Positions 23,751 through 36,860 are shown, counted from the stretch's first letter. The stretch: 64,000 bases of DNA from Krasilnikovozyma curviuscula (GCA_014825775.1 MVAQ01000006.1:124001-188000); one strand, 5' to 3'. Program-made: numbers and translations. Notes: a model not told the origin generated them from the sequence alone.

Positions 23751-26336
23751 TCAGTGGTAAATCTCAGCAGGAACTGGGTGAGCCCGAATGACGGTTCGTT
23801 TCCTCTCCTCCGCTATTTCTCTTCGATCAATTTCCTGCAAATACCCAAGCTAGAGGATCAGTTTACGCTTGATAAAACATTAAAGTCCATGTGAGACTGA
23901 CCTCCTGTTGTTTCCTCCTTTCTTCTTTCTGCCTTTCAATCTCAGCATCTCTAACTCTCTTTCCCTCCTCCCAAATCCTCCTTTCCTCCTCCCTTCGTTC
24001 TCCATGAACACCAATCGGCTTGACCTTTACCATACCAGCCATTCTCTCCTCTTCTTTCTTCCTCATTTTCTTAGCTCGTGCTTCGGCTTTTTTTTGCTCC
24101 ATTGCATGGAGGGCAGCAAAATTCGGTATCCTGTTGAATGGGTCGTTGCTATTGTTGCTGTCTATCCCAGTTGAGTTGGATAGGTGGTTACGGTTGGATG
24201 GTGCTAATGGGTTAGTCTGCCATTTTGATAGCGTTTCGTTGAACGATTTTCGACGTTGGAGAGTTGCTGCGATTGAGGCGGTTGAGTGCGTCGGTGCCAT
24301 AGGAGGGGAGACGACAGTTCGACGCTGTTTAGCTTCTTCTTCTATTCTTTTTTTTCGTTGGGCTTCGAGCTTCTTGAGCGTCTCAGAGCAAACTGAAGCT
24401 GCTGGTGCCGAGGCTGGAGCTTGCGCTGAAGCTGAACCGCTGCCGCTGGTATTAGGTCGTTCGGGTTGTGCATTAGACCGAGACGTGGATTTGTTAGTTT
24501 GGCGTGGTCCACTCGCGTTGAAAGGTTGTGGGACCGTAATCGTGCGTAAGGCATAAGCAGCACGTTTCTTGGTTGGCGACTCCCACCTGCCCGCAGATGG
24601 AGCAGGTCGTTTCTTGGAGGGCGAGGCCTGATTCGAGGATACAGGTAGTCTTTTGAATGGGGAAATGGGGACTGTGATTGGTCGGGCTGGAGCCTTTTGT
24701 TTCTGCTTTTGTGTTGCTGCTAGCTTTAAGATGAAAGCACCTGGCGGAGCTGGAGATGACTGAGGTTGGGGTAACGATGCTGCAATCGACTCTGGAACTG
24801 GTGACGAAGGAAGTCGTGACTGTATAGTGCGAGCAGAAGCTCTGAGAGAAAGAGCAGATGTCAGAATCAGCACTACCCAACCAGCGCAACATGAGGTGGC
24901 TCGCGTACCTTTGCTTAGGAAAAGCTGGTTGAGGTCTTTCGGCAGTTTCGATAACATCGCTTGCATCTAAAACTTCAGGTCGATCTACTTCTGGTAGATC
25001 TTCTGGTACCAGCGCGGGTGCAGAGGGTGGAGCAGTAGCTGCGGCAGGTTTCAAATACCGTTCAAAGAAGGCCTTGACTTTCATCGATATGCTGGAGTCG
25101 CCTTCATGAGCTTCGTCTTCGGGAGGCGCTGCGACTTTCTTCTTCTCTGGTAGTGGATGAGATTTTTCGTTATCGATAGATGCGACTGAAGGTCGAGAGT
25201 ACGGTTTGGACTGCGAAACGAGGATTGGTGAGGGCAAGCTCCAGCACGGAGAGATTACGCCAGGACTCACTGAGGTGTGTGATTCTCTTCTTGTCCTACT
25301 GGGACCAACTCTACTAACAGCCTTTATCTCCTTCCCTTTCCTGCTAGGAACATTCTTGACTTCACTCTCAAACGAGAGATCAGCCGACGCGGTTCCAACG
25401 GGACCTATGTAGGAGTCTCTCTTCCTTCTTTCAAATAAATCGTCCACCGACTGGTTCTTCTCGGTGACACTCCTATTAGAAAGAGAGGGTCTGGAAGCAA
25501 GTGGTTGCGGTCTTGATGTGGGCCGAGAAGGGTGCGGCGAGTTCAAGGAAGTGACTGCTGATGCTGCCGACGTTCGGTTCGAAGAAGGACCAGAGGTGGA
25601 AGAGGAGTGTCCTGGTAAGAAGGGGCTCGGGGGTGACATGGGCACGAGGTTCGGGGACGATCGACCATGGCGCACGGCTGTTGTTTTGCTGCTGGGCGTC
25701 TTGATGGGCTTCTCCCTCAGGAATGGTGGAAGAGGATAGTCGTCGTATATATCTGAAAGGGTAGCATCATTGTGAAGGCTGTTGTCGTCTTCCCCTATAT
25801 CAGCAACGTTAGGTGGTGAATTTGCAGCAGCTGGTGGTGGAATAGATATCAGCCTTAGCTTGGAGCGACCCGAACTTGGACGGCGACTTTTCCTCCTCGA
25901 TGATGACGATAAAGCTTGTGAAGTACTTGGACTATGTACAATGACTGGATTTGATGATGGATCCTCTGTAAGGAGCAATTGCTGTTGGGCTGAAGTGGTG
26001 GTGAAGTGGGTTGGTATTGCTGCTAAGTGTGAATGTTGAACAACTGTCTGAGCTGTCCTGTCTTCGTCCCTTTCCTTCTGGGTTGCACTAGCTCCTCTCT
26101 CATGGATAGTATCCCTCTCCCTTTGCATCTCGTCTAGCAGGTTGAGACTCCTGGGCCCCTGTCCCCAGCCGACAAAGCTGTCTGCCTCTGGCTCGACCTC
26201 GTCGACCAACAGCATGTCCTCTCCTGCTCCCATACCCCAGCCGCCAGTGACATCTCCAAGACCTGTGATATCAGCCAGGTTTAGAGAGAAATTCATGGGA
26301 TCAAGCCACTTTGAAGGTGAGTTTGACGGCGGCATA
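23751..26336 (-). CDS. TPX2: TPX2-domain spindle assembly factor
   Basis: The start at ATG 26336 gives MPPSNSPSKWLDPMNFSLNL, followed by a long low-complexity Ser/Pro region with many basic patches (for example SPTKKRAAYALRTITVPQPF near 24530). Two introns are clear: one splices FPKQR to ASARTIQSRLPSS (donor gtacgcg near 24908), the other joins RKQQE to EIDRREIAEERKRTVIRAHP (about 23823-23901). The C-terminus is the diagnostic TPX2 fold: VKVKPIGVHGERREEERRIW, a charged helix, then TVIRAHPVPAEIY and the stop. TPX2 binds microtubules and, in animals, activates Aurora A. No convincing Aurora-binding N-terminal motif is seen, so that function is not claimed. A longer upstream in-frame start (near 26434) is less likely. 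Confidence 0.85.
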
Positions 26337-26910
26337 GCACTGACTGTAGAATTACGTTTGAACAGGGAGAAACACAAGTCAGCTTCTCGTCCAAAAACAA
26401 GGGCAGACTCCACTAGCTTTGCACAGATGATCAATATGTAATTCTCACCTTTCGAAGTGCGGCAGCTTAGGAATAAATTTAGATGATGTTTTGGTCAGAA
26501 GGAAGGGAAAAGCAGACGAAATCCTGGTTTTTCAGGCGCAAAAACACTCGCGAGAGAACAACAGCGAGCGATCCCTCCGCCTATGACGTCCACCAGGTAA
26601 TCCAATCTCTCTTCAACCCCAATTGTCTGGAAGGATTCACAGAACTTCAGTAGGAGGATGCTTGATTATCCTGGCAGTGACCTCGCTGTGGCAAAGGGAG
26701 CAATGTCTAACTAGATTGTCTCGATTGTCTCGATGGTCACGATGTCTCGATGATTTTTTTCTCGCTGGAGGTACAACGGGCCATCATGCTCAGTCAGCAT
26801 GATGATTTTCGTGGGATTGTGGGATTCAGGAGGATTGTTCAGCTTAAAAAGAATCAGTCGGAGGGCACAGCTAAAGGAACTCACTACCTTCCTGACTTCC
26901 AAACCACAAA
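26337..26910. promoter_or_regulatory. Divergent promoter region TPX2 / SDR gene
   Basis: This 574-base head-to-head region must hold both promoters. Within it, near 26714-26750, the unit GTCTCGAT occurs several times with small changes (gattgtctcgattgtctcga, then gatgtctcgatg). The repeat is short and could be chance or a binding-site cluster. No strong TATA box is seen. Confidence 0.45.
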
Positions 26911-28389
26911 ATGGTCAGACTTCTCGTGACTGGTGCTTCTGGTTACATGTGAGTAGAACATACATACCAGGCTGAAGCTTAGCTGAGATCTCATTTCCGT
27001 CCTTATAGCGGCGGCACTCTCTTGAAGGCGCTGCTGACATCTGGCGTCGATGCGGAGGTCTTTGCATCTGTGAGGAAGGAGGCACATATTAAACATATCA
27101 AGGACATGGGAAACATTACTCCCATTTTGCTTGATACACTTGACTCTGAAGCTACCAAGAGAGCTGTTATTGATTATCAAAGTAAGTGCTCATTCCTCCC
27201 CTCGCCACCTCCACAGCTATAACACAGTGCTCCTAACATTTTCTTGGCTATTTGCAGTCACTGTTGTCATTGAGACTACAGATGCATTTAGATTCAGTGT
27301 AGCTCAAGGCTTCATTGATGGCTTAGCGGCGATCAAATTAACGACAGGTGATGAAGTCCACTTCTTCCATGTGAGTACTTTTTACCATCATACCTCGAGC
27401 CTAAGCCTCCATGTTCCTGGAACCAGCTTAAATGGAGTGAACGGCGACATTCTTTTGTCCAGACTTCTGGTGCCAAATTGTTCTCCAGTCACACAGGCGT
27501 TGACACCTCTCACATTTGGAACGACGCGACAGATGATATCTACTCACTCCAGGCTGCTCAGAAGAGCCACGACGAAATAGCGAACATGGTCAGTGAGCTT
27601 CTTCAACTATTTTGCCTCTACGATCGCTTCGCTAATGCAGATTCACAGGCGATTCCTTGCAACAATCAAATCATTGATTACTCCATCGCCAACGGTGTCA
27701 AGTCTTACATCGTAAGTTTGCAACCCCTCTTTAATAGAACAGCACATCATAATGACGCGGGCTTTCCTAGGTTGTGCCACCTATTGTTTACGGAAAAGGA
27801 GAAGGCTTTGGCAACAAGATTTCGATCCAGTTTGTCGCCATCGTTCGTATAGGAAGAGATTTGGGTAGGATCTACAACGTAAACGAAGGCAATCCTGTCA
27901 GTATTTTGAGCTTCTGTAAACAGGAACTCAACCAACCTGCATTGCTTCCTCGCCCTATATCTATAGAGCTGGCCAGCGATCCACCTTCTTGACCTCTGCT
28001 CTTTGTATATCACTGTCCTCAAGGAAATATTGTCGAAAAATCAACCACCTCATGATAGGAGCGGGTTCTACTTTGCTGAGGCTGAACCTGTTGTTTGGTC
28101 CGAGCTCTACCAAGCCATCAGCGCTGCACTGGTCCTTAAAGGTCTCATGGTAAATCTTGAGATGCCAAAACCGACCCGAGATCAACTGGAGAAAATGGCA
28201 AAGGTACTCGAATGTAGTGTAAACTGGGTACCCATCAGCATCGGTGGGAGTTGCTCCCTCAGAGGTGATAACGCTCGACGGCTTGGATGGAATCCGAAGT
28301 ACTCAACAAGGGACTTCTTGGATGGTACGGCTGAAGAGGTGGATTTTGTTCTTTTTGAAGATGGGGACAAGAAAAGAAGTATTGAGTAG
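26911..28389 (+). CDS. NAD(P)-binding extended short-chain dehydrogenase/epimerase-like protein
   Basis: The first exon is only 38 nt or so (MVRLLVTGASGYI), and with the next exon it forms the Rossmann motif TGASGYIGGTLL. Further exons give VDAEVFASVRKEAHIKHI, TVVIETTDAFRFSVAQGF, TSGAKLFSSHTGVDTSHIW, NNQIIDYSIANGVKSYI and VVPPIVYGKGEGFGNKISIQ, the PPxVYG loop typical of NAD-dependent epimerase/dehydratases. The C-terminus (DNARRLGWNPKYSTRDFLDG) is also typical. Seven or so introns interrupt it. I cannot place the usual Y-x3-K catalytic pair with certainty, so an enzyme reaction is not assigned; a nucleoside-sugar epimerase, a carbonyl reductase or an NmrA-type regulator are all possible. The gene is head-to-head with the TPX2-domain gene. 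Confidence 0.8.
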
Positions 28390-28778
28390 AAGTTGATTAG
28401 TTGAGGAGCAGCGGGAGAAGGTAGAGACCGCGGTTGTTTACAATTAGCGATCAAATTAGTAGAATTGAAATTCAAATAACCTGAAAAATACTGGTCGAGT
28501 AAGGTTTCAGTTTTCTCTCCACATTGCCTAGCAAAATCTACCAAGATGTAAACAGAAAGTTTGGGCCTATCCTTCAAGCGCAACTCGACTGGTGCATTAG
28601 GTACCAATAGAACTTCTTCTTCTTACGCTAGTGATCCCCTAGAACACTCCCGTATTTTCAGTTATTTTCAGTCTCCGTGCCTTTTGATTATTTTGTCTAA
28701 GCATTTGAGCAGTATGCACGCAACCTCATCTGTACTTCAGTTTCCTCGCGACGACCACCTACTCCATTTCTGCCCAAA
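28390..28778. promoter_or_regulatory. Intergenic: SDR 3' flank and SLU7 promoter
   Basis: These 389 bases separate two plus-strand genes. Only short unsupported frames are present. The part just before 28779 is pyrimidine-rich and ends cccaaaATG, a reasonable fungal start context. Confidence 0.45.
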
Positions 28779-31068
28779 ATGTCGTCTGGTAAGTATTCAT
28801 TCATCTCCTTTTGACATCCTTTAGTGTACTAATCTAATACTGTTTTGTTCTATAAGCTGCTGGTAAACTCTCAAGGGAGGAATGGAGAAGACAGAAGGTG
28901 CGTTGTTGAGCTCAGCAAGCAAATAGGTCAGGTCAGGTTACTAATACTTTATTTTTCTGAACAGGATCTTGAAGCAGCTCGAAAGGCTGGTACAGCTCCA
29001 GCTGAAGTCGATGAGGAAGGAAGAGCAATTAATCCGCATATTCCAGGTGAGGAACCCCTCTGAGTACCTTTTTGACCAAGCAGCGAGCTGACTATCCTCT
29101 CTGTTCTGTCTTGTCCAGAGTATATTACGGTACATGACTGCTTTAATTTGCTGCTCACCACAAGTTATCACAACTGACTGTTCTATATTTACAGAAAGCA
29201 CCATGGTATCTCGACACTGGAAGAGCCTCTCTAAATCACCAACGTCTCCCAGCCGAGGATGAAGACAAAACCTCAAACAAACTTAATGCCTGGTACGATC
29301 GAGGAGCTACAGCAGGACCTGCAGCAACTAAGTATCGTAAAGGTGCTTGTGAGAACTGTGGTGCCTTGACGCACAAGAAGAAGGACTGTGTCGAGCGTCC
29401 CAGGAAGAAAGGTGCGAAATACACCGGGAAGAACATTGTAGCAGATGAAGTCATCCAAAACTTTGAAAAAGGATATGATGCTAAGAGGGATCGATGGAAT
29501 GGTTACGACCCAGCAGAACACAGTAAAGTCTACGAAGAATACGCTGCGTTAGAGGAAGCTCGTAAAAAGATTCGGGAGGACGAAATTGACAATCAAACCA
29601 CAACCGACCTAGCAGCAGTCAAGAAGGTTGCTAAAGTCGGTAAAGCTGGTAAAGCAGACCCAGACGATTTTGGCTCCAGTGACGAAGAAGACCAGGATGA
29701 AGACAAATACGCTGAGGCCGCAGATGTTGCTGGTCAGAAAGTCGACACGAAGTCAAGAATCACAGTCAGAAATCTCAGAATCAGAGAAGATACGGCTAAG
29801 TATCTGATGAATTTGGATGCCGAATCTGCCCATTACGATCCAAAGACCAGATCCATGAGAGACGCTCCAGTGAAGGGTCAGAAGCCTGAGGATGTCAGTA
29901 TGGATCGCGCTCTGTACTGTCCCTTCTAAATTTACTGATGTTATAATTCTCCTTCTACAGATGCAATTCGCTGGTGACAACTTCCTTCGTTATTCAGGTG
30001 ACGCTACGAACATCCAAAAACTCCAACTCTTTGCGTGGAATTCAGCCGCGCGAGGAAATGATGTCCACCTCAACGCCAACCCAACTCAGGGAGAGCTTCT
30101 CCACCAGCAGTTCAAGGAGAAGAAAGAAGATCTCAAAGATTCGACGAAGGTTGGGATCCTGGCGAAGTATGGTGGTGAAGAGTACCTTGAGAAAGTCCCG
30201 CGAGAGTTGTTGGTAGGACAGACGGAAGAATGTGAGCCAACTCTTCCCTTGATAGTCACCCTGACAACTACTGAGACTGAGCTATTTCGGTTTAGATGTG
30301 GAGTATTCGAGAACGGGTCAGGTTATAAAAGGTCAAGAGAAAGCAAAGCCCAGATCAAAGTATCAGGAAGATGGTAAGCCCCCGCGCTTCTATTTTTTTC
30401 GAAATGAGGGCAATCTGTACTCATTTGATTATTGTTTCAGTGTATGTCCACAACCACACGTCTGTCTGGGGATCGTACTACATCATCGCGACTGGTACCT
30501 GGGGATACGCCTGCTGTCACGCAACCATCCCAGGAGCTTACTGTACAGGTGAAGCTGGTCGACAAGCCGCTGCATCAGGAGATATCAAGAATCTTTTGCT
30601 CGCCAACAATGCCAACTCTTACGCTGATCCATCTAAAGGTGACGCTGCGATGGCTGAAGAACATCGAAAGATGTTGGATGGTGGCAGTTCAACAGATGTG
30701 AAGGGTAAAGGAAAAGAAGTGCCGGTATTCTCAAAGGAAAGGTTGGGTGAAGGGAATGATGTAGTTCTGAATAAGGAGAAGTTGGAGCGAGCATTGGAGG
30801 CAGAGAAGAAGAGGAAAGCTGCGAATGGGCAAGAAGACGACTTTGGTTCGTCGAAGAGAGGTAAATACAACAGCAGTCATGCGGATGACTCAGAAATTAC
30901 AGAAGAACAGCTCGGTTCGTTATTTTCCTTTCTTTATGTTTGTATCACTGCCTGATGCTGACCTTATTTTGTCCTTTGTCGTTCTCAGAGGCATATCGTC
31001 TGAGTAGATCTCACAAGGAGGACGATCCTATGGCAAATTTGCAGGGAGATGAACTCTTGCCTTTGTAA
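28779..31068 (+). CDS. SLU7: Pre-mRNA splicing factor Slu7
   Basis: Slu7 acts in the second catalytic step of splicing and in 3' splice-site choice. The first coding exon is ten bases (MSS plus one base), then [38 protein letters not shown] and the CCHC zinc knuckle [14 protein letters not shown] with C-x2-C-x4-H-x4-C spacing (near 29350). Further conserved blocks are [37 protein letters not shown], the stretch from [36 protein letters not shown], and [20 protein letters not shown] joined by introns to [14 protein letters not shown], all in family order. The C-terminus is a Lys/Glu tail ending DELLPL. Length of about 600 residues is normal for a fungal Slu7. The gene has about eight introns. 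Confidence 0.96.
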
Positions 31069-31813
31069 ATGGCCTTTTTATATCTCTTCTTTATCTGTAT
31101 TATGGAGTTGTTTTGTTCGTATGAGTCGAAATATACTGCTCGAGTGTTTGTCCTCAGTCCTACTCCACTGCTTGTGGTCATTGGCGAGCAGGCTGAGACG
31201 GTCGTTGTGCCACCTATTGTAATAGAGTACACTTTAGAGAAGAAAGCATCTGCGAGATCTGTACTCTGGCATAAGCACCAAAGGGTGTTTCAGTCCACTG
31301 TCCCTCACTCTGTTCCTTTCTTGCACGACTTTGATTTCTGCATCCTCAAACCACCTTATATACTCCATTGACCATTTTTTGTGCTGTATTATTAACCACT
31401 CTCTCAGATTATGCCATGGACTCGCCTCTAGCCCTGTTCGAAGATCACTTTATACCTCAAGGCGGCAGCGGAGCTAGGGTATTTGTGATCACCAGCCGAG
31501 TGCATTCGCAACCAACCCCAAAGTACACGATCCCGTTCCACTTTAGATCAAACCTTGTCTCAACTCGGAAAGAAAAGTGGAAGTGGTCGTTCACGAAGGC
31601 TTGTTTTGATTTTGCCACTGCAACGCGTGAGTTAGGTTTGAAAAGAAGGATTCAATATTGGAGTGGTGTATGGCAGCGCCCTAGAACTACAGTGTGATGC
31701 AAGTACGAGATAGAGAGAAGAGGTATAATTAAAAGAGAGATGCGAATGAAACACGACTAAAAAACGATGAAAATGCAACGACGCTTGTACAAGATTATGG
31801 CCGAAAGGCATGT
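31069..31813. other. Region between convergent SLU7 and CLU1, containing duplicated segment copy 1
   Basis: The 745 bases hold two 3' flanks and copy 1 of the inverted duplication (about 31290-31626). A 109-codon plus frame (31368-31697) runs through the copy, but it conflicts with the frame favoured by the substitution pattern between copies. No complete gene model can be supported. Confidence 0.5.
31290..31626 (+). repeat. Inverted duplicated segment, copy 1
   Basis: This segment matches the reverse complement of about 44248-44600. The core (about 31400-31518) differs from its partner at a single position, while both flanks are clearly more diverged. An intron-like acceptor (tattaaccactctctcag, ending near 31407) precedes the core in both copies. 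Relative to copy 2, copy 1 lacks 18 bases (an in-frame change) near 31518. Similarity stops at 31626, exactly where copy 1 shows a canonical 5' splice site, CAACGC followed by gtgagt. The reading QSTRSRSTLDQ...SRRLVLILPLQR is open in both copies. No known transposon ends are visible. Confidence 0.75.
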
Positions 31814-34800
31814 TTACTTTTTACTTTTCTTTGAGCCTTTGCTCTTCTTAGAAGATGCTGGTGTATTGCCGTTGACATATTCAGCTAAGTAATCGACCTG
31901 AATGGAGAGCAACGAGATCAAGTCAATAAAGAGACCACATACAAACCATGAAACCAAGAAAACGAACATACCTCGAGATGACCACGGGTGGCAATGGAAT
32001 CCTTTTCCTTAACTTCGGATGGAGCTGGGGCTGGCTGCTGTACACGGGGTGCTGCTGCGCGGCGGAGAGATGCAGCGGCAGCTGGTACTTTCCTTGGCCC
32101 AGCAGTGGTTCCAGACTGAGTGGTTTGTTCTTGAACCTTTTTGAAATGTTCAAATACCATTTGAGCCTCAACACGAGTTGGATGATCTTCTGGGAGCTTC
32201 GCAGCGAAGATGCGATTTGCCGTCTCCGAGTAAGAGAGTGACTTCGACATTTGGTTGGTGAAGAAGAGATTTTGAGATAGGATGTGTGCAGTTTCTCCCA
32301 CACTCGAGCTGTCTGGGCCAAAGATAGCAACAGCAGCTGTATACGCGGTTTCGAAGACTTTAGAAGAGACTTCGAAGTTGGAAACTTGGGTGAGAAGTTG
32401 ACCAACGGTGACCTTAAGAATTGCACAGCAATGAGTCTTGGGCTCGGAAGCAGAGGGAGCAGAAATTTCTCACCAGAACTGAAATAGCATCAGGGTGACC
32501 TGGACCATATACAATATCCCAAAGATCGAGGACGTGCCTGAACAATGCCAAAGATGCCTCAATGTTTCCATCCAGGTGTTCAAGCAACGCCAGGTTGTAG
32601 TAGTAGTTCAAAGTTTCGTGACTGTCAAGACCAAGGACCCTTTCTGAAATCATTACTGCATTTTTTTGGAGTCCAATTGCGTGTTTGAGATCAGCAATTT
32701 CAGGGATCGAGGGTGGTGCGGCGCCCTCCTCAGCTTGAGCTTGAGCCTCAGCCATGGCGCTTCGAACCAATGAGTGAACAGAAATAGCGTACGCATTGTA
32801 AGCACGAGCCACATCCTGGTGGAGAACAGCGTTGATGTTTTCGTAGAGTGCAATCCCTTCAATCACAACTTCCAGTCCCTCAGCCTTGTTGCCGCGAGCA
32901 AGCATATTTCGTCCGCTATCCAAGGTCTGTTCAGCGGTAGTACTCTGTTTGCGCAAAGAATCCCAGGTGTCTTTAGTATAAGGTAAATCGCTGCCCTTCA
33001 TTACATTGAATGCAGACTTACCGATGGTTCCGCCGTCTTGACAACGGGAAGCAGCGTCAAGATGTCAGCAGCCTCGAAGTATGAAGATCGAGTGGGTTTA
33101 TATGGAGAGGTTATCTTGGACTTCTTTCCACCCTTCTTCTTTTTTCCATCCTTCTCCTCCTCAGAAGAGGCGGTCAAAGCAACATCCGTTGAGACAGCTG
33201 GTGCTGCAAAATAATCTCTAGGTGCCAGTTGGAAAGCGAACCGCGTTGCAAGTTCACGGAGAATTTGAGGTTTCTTCAGATCCAACGACAGGTACTCAAC
33301 TGGAAGAGTGTATCTGAATCTGCGAGCGACTTCTTCAGAGACCTGAGCTTGCAGCACTTCAGGTGTGAGGCTGATCCAAGCTGGAGCGATGGTGGAAGGG
33401 AATGGTGAAGGGATGTACTCTGGTGCAGGTGACGATGACAATGAGGAACTCAGCAAACAGTTGAGGAAGTGAGAAATGATAGCAGAGTATTCGTCGAGCA
33501 ATTGGTCCTTGAGAAGAGCACGAAGGAGGCGTTTGGAAGCTCTGAACACCATTTCTTGACGAATGATGATCTGAACGAAGAAAAACCAATGGTTCAATTA
33601 AATTCAAAGATTTAATGTTACTGGACAATTCGTTGAGTACTTACAAGAAGAGACTTGAGGTTTCCAACGGTTTCCGCAGCGGCGTCGAGGAGCTGGAATC
33701 GTTCGACATTAGCAGCAACCATACCAAGGTATCTGTGGGATAAAAATGAATCATGAATTCATGGAGAGCTACAGATAACAAAAACAGTGAAGACTAACCT
33801 CATATTGATACCCTTTTTGTGTAAGATCTTGGTGAGAGAAACACCGTCAATACATGTCTCTTTGCCCTTCATGAAATCCAAAACGAGGCCTGGAATGGCA
33901 ACCGTTCTCAAGAATAGAGAGGCTTGTCGGACTGCCTTAATGGATGGATCTGATTCATCGGTGATTTCAGACGCGAGGCGAGCTGGAGCATCTTCAGGTG
34001 CGTTCTCGCCCTTCGGGAACGAAGGCTTCGTTTCCACGAAAGCGTCAGGATTGAAAGCCAACTTGAAGGCTTCCTTGGGTTCTTCATGGTTCTGAACCTG
34101 GAGTTCATTGTGTTCGTCCAAGATGCTAATTTCACCGTTGGCGGCAACGATGTATTCAGGCGCTGGTGCTTGAGTTACAGATTCTTTGGCTTCTTCAGAT
34201 GATTTTTGAACGTCTTCTGAAGCTTCGGTTGTGGGTTCTTGTTCAACCGTTACTGGCTTTGCTGGCTCTAAAGCAGCTTTACTTTCACGGTACTTGGCTG
34301 CGATTGTATTGGCCCAATTCTGCAACTCGAGATCCCAGAATGTCTCGATCAATTCGGTTCTGAGTAAGACCAGTCGGTGAGGGTATGCTGGAGCGTTAAC
34401 GATATCCTCTTCCTGGGACTCTTGTCCTTCCTCCGAAGTAACCAGACTTCCACCAACTCGTCGAACGACGTTGTCGCTCGTGTAAGCAGCACCTTCCAAG
34501 TCTTTCTCTAAAAACTCAACATCAACGGGTGAGAGTCGGAAAGCATCGAGGATGTATTTCCTTCCATCGGTACCATTGAGTCCCTTCACATCAACACTGG
34601 TCCACACTTTGATCTTGTCGCCTTCGCCAGGTCCATTTCTGTAGTCGTGGAGAGCGAGACGGAAGTGACCAGCAATCTTCTCCATGACGCTGTGGAAGGA
34701 AGCATCCCATCGAACGACATTAGGACCAGCTTCAAGATCAGAACCATAGACGATAAGTTGGTTCGATGAGTCAGTGGCTTTGGCTGGAACGTCTTTGGTC

Positions 34801-36860
34801 TTTGATGCGTCGTTAGTGGTGCTTGAGGAGTCAGCTGTAGTCTCACTTTCCTCAGTATCACCAGCATTGGGAGCTGGCAAAACTTCAGGTTCTTCATCTC
34901 TTCGCTTGAAGATTCCAGGAAGGAAGCTCTGGCAGACCCATCGTTCTCCAGCCCAATCAACAACAGTGTGGCCGAGAAGGCAAGCGCCGTCGATGTCCAT
35001 CTGATTCAAAAGGCGGACACCCGCAGCGTCCTTTCCACAAGCAGTGTGGGCAGCTTCATCACCACCAAGGTGAGAGAAAGCGGCGATGCTATCTACACCC
35101 TTAGTGAAGAAGACGTTGTGATACAGCCACATCCAAGCGGCTGGAGCTTCGTGAGGGTTGAGAGGAAGGATGTCTCCACGCTGAAAAGAGACATTTTTCA
35201 TGAGTTCATATCGGTGGAAGGTCTGGTGGACAAAAAAGACGCAAGAATCGAATACCCACAGAGATAGCGATGGCACCTTTGACACAAACGGCAGTGAACT
35301 CAGAGTGGAGTCTAGCCAGAAGCTTCTCTCGCATAATCTTCTCCTGCATGGTCGACTTTGGCATCTCCCTTGTCTGCTGGATTTCGTCATTCCAGTCTCT
35401 AGCGCCATCCAGTCCACTGGGGCTGGTAGCGCCGGTGTGCAAGTAAGCAAGCTGCTGTCTGATTGGGTCAGCAGATGGTGCTGGAACTTGGGAGATCCAT
35501 GGGAAAGATGGTAAACTTTGTTGGATAGGTGCAGTTGCAACAGCTTCTCTTCCTGCCAATGGTGACGAGGACCCGTTGAGCTTGGCGAGTTGCGACGTGA
35601 ACAATGGTGAAAGACCGTGCAAGAGATCAATCAACGAGTGGCTGGCGAAGTTCTTTGGTGACGGTCGTGGTGACGGATCGAAGGAGTGACTTGTTGATTT
35701 GGAGACATACCAACCTCTGACTGTGCAGACGAGCTGCACAGATTCGCCCTCAAGTGTGTTAACACTGAGGTAAAGAAGGTGACCCATTTGACGCTGAGGA
35801 GCTGGAGGAGGATTCCAGTTCGAGAGTGTCATGTTCTTCAAACAGGCGATTGTTTGGCCAGAGGGAACTTTAGGGTAGAAATTCGAAAGTTGCTTTGACT
35901 GCCATCCTGCGAAGTTGGCAAAAGCGTCTTGTCCAGGGGAGGGATCTTTAGGAGCAGAACCATTTACTGATGGAGCTGAAAGAAAAGGGACAGTATTAGT
36001 ACAGCATTCATCCAAGAAAGTAGAGAGTTCTCCTACAACGCACCTGGAGCTGAAGTGGGCACGCGCACAGTCTCGTATAGAGAGAGTCCACCACACACAC
36101 CAAGAGAAGTTGGGTCTTGCCTGAAGGTACCACTAGCGAGTGTTTCATCAAGTTTTATAACTTGGGCTCTGGCATCAGCTTCAGAAAAAGGTTCTGGGAG
36201 CAAACATGAGACAGGGTGACAGATCAGTGGCTTAGTTGTTGATACCGCGACACAAAGCAGTCGACTCACCTCTAACAGCTTTGATAACCTTCTCGGTCTT
36301 TCCTGTCCAGAAGTCACCACCAAACACTTCGCCGAGCTCAATCCAGTCGCTGAGCTTGACCCCTAATCGGATTTCCAGGTTATCTCGCCCAGTGTTGATG
36401 ACATCGCCTTGCTTCCAGACCTTTCCGTTTTCGGGTTCAGAAGGAACATCAATTCTGAATGAGTAAGGACCCAGCCAGTATCCACCATCGCTCTCCTGAA
36501 TTTGAAGTCTGATTTCTTGAAGACTGTCGAGCGAACTGGTGCTGATGGTGAGACGAGAGTGAGGCTGGGACTTATTGGCAGGTGGGACGAGATAAGATGG
36601 CTGGTAGGTTGGAGTAGGTAAGATGACAGTAATGGTAACTGGTCCAGACCAACATGTCAGAGCATCAGAAAAAAAAACATTTAGAGACGGATAATTGAAT
36701 CGGAACGGGAAAAATATTGGAACTCACGCTGATGTTCGTCCAAAGTATGACTATCTCCTTCTGCTGAACCTTCTACTTTATCAGCAGTTCCTTCAGACGC
36801 AGCGACTTCTTCGTGAAAGACCCCATCGACCCCATTCGATTCCTCCGCAACAGTAGACAT
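31814..36860 (-). CDS. CLU1: Clustered mitochondria protein Clu1/Tif31 (eIF3-associated)
   Basis: This large cytosolic protein (about 1,300 residues) binds mRNAs for mitochondrial proteins, controls mitochondrial distribution and co-purifies with eIF3. It starts MSTVAEESNGVDGVFHEEVA at 36860. The CLU_N domain follows (SLQEIRLQIQESDGGYWLGP; ADARAQVIKLDETLASGTFR), then the linker with GQTIACLKNMTLSNWNPPPA. The CLU domain contains DWNDEIQQTREMP, LHSEFTAVCVKGA and GVDSIAAFSHLGGDEAAHTA. The C-terminal TPR region lies at about 31.9-33.1 kb (for example ASLALFRHVLDLWDIVYGPG). It ends in a Lys/Ser run (SKKSKGSKKSKK). An acidic, Ala/Glu-rich insert lies near 34100-34260. At least eight introns are present. 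It is convergent with Slu7. Confidence 0.95.

Noticed and set aside
31416..31500. Possible mating-pheromone precursor (MDSPLALFEDHFIPQGGSGA)
   Set aside because: It starts like a basidiomycete pheromone precursor, but there is no CaaX cysteine and no stop at the expected place, and the frame is contradicted by the substitution pattern between the two copies.
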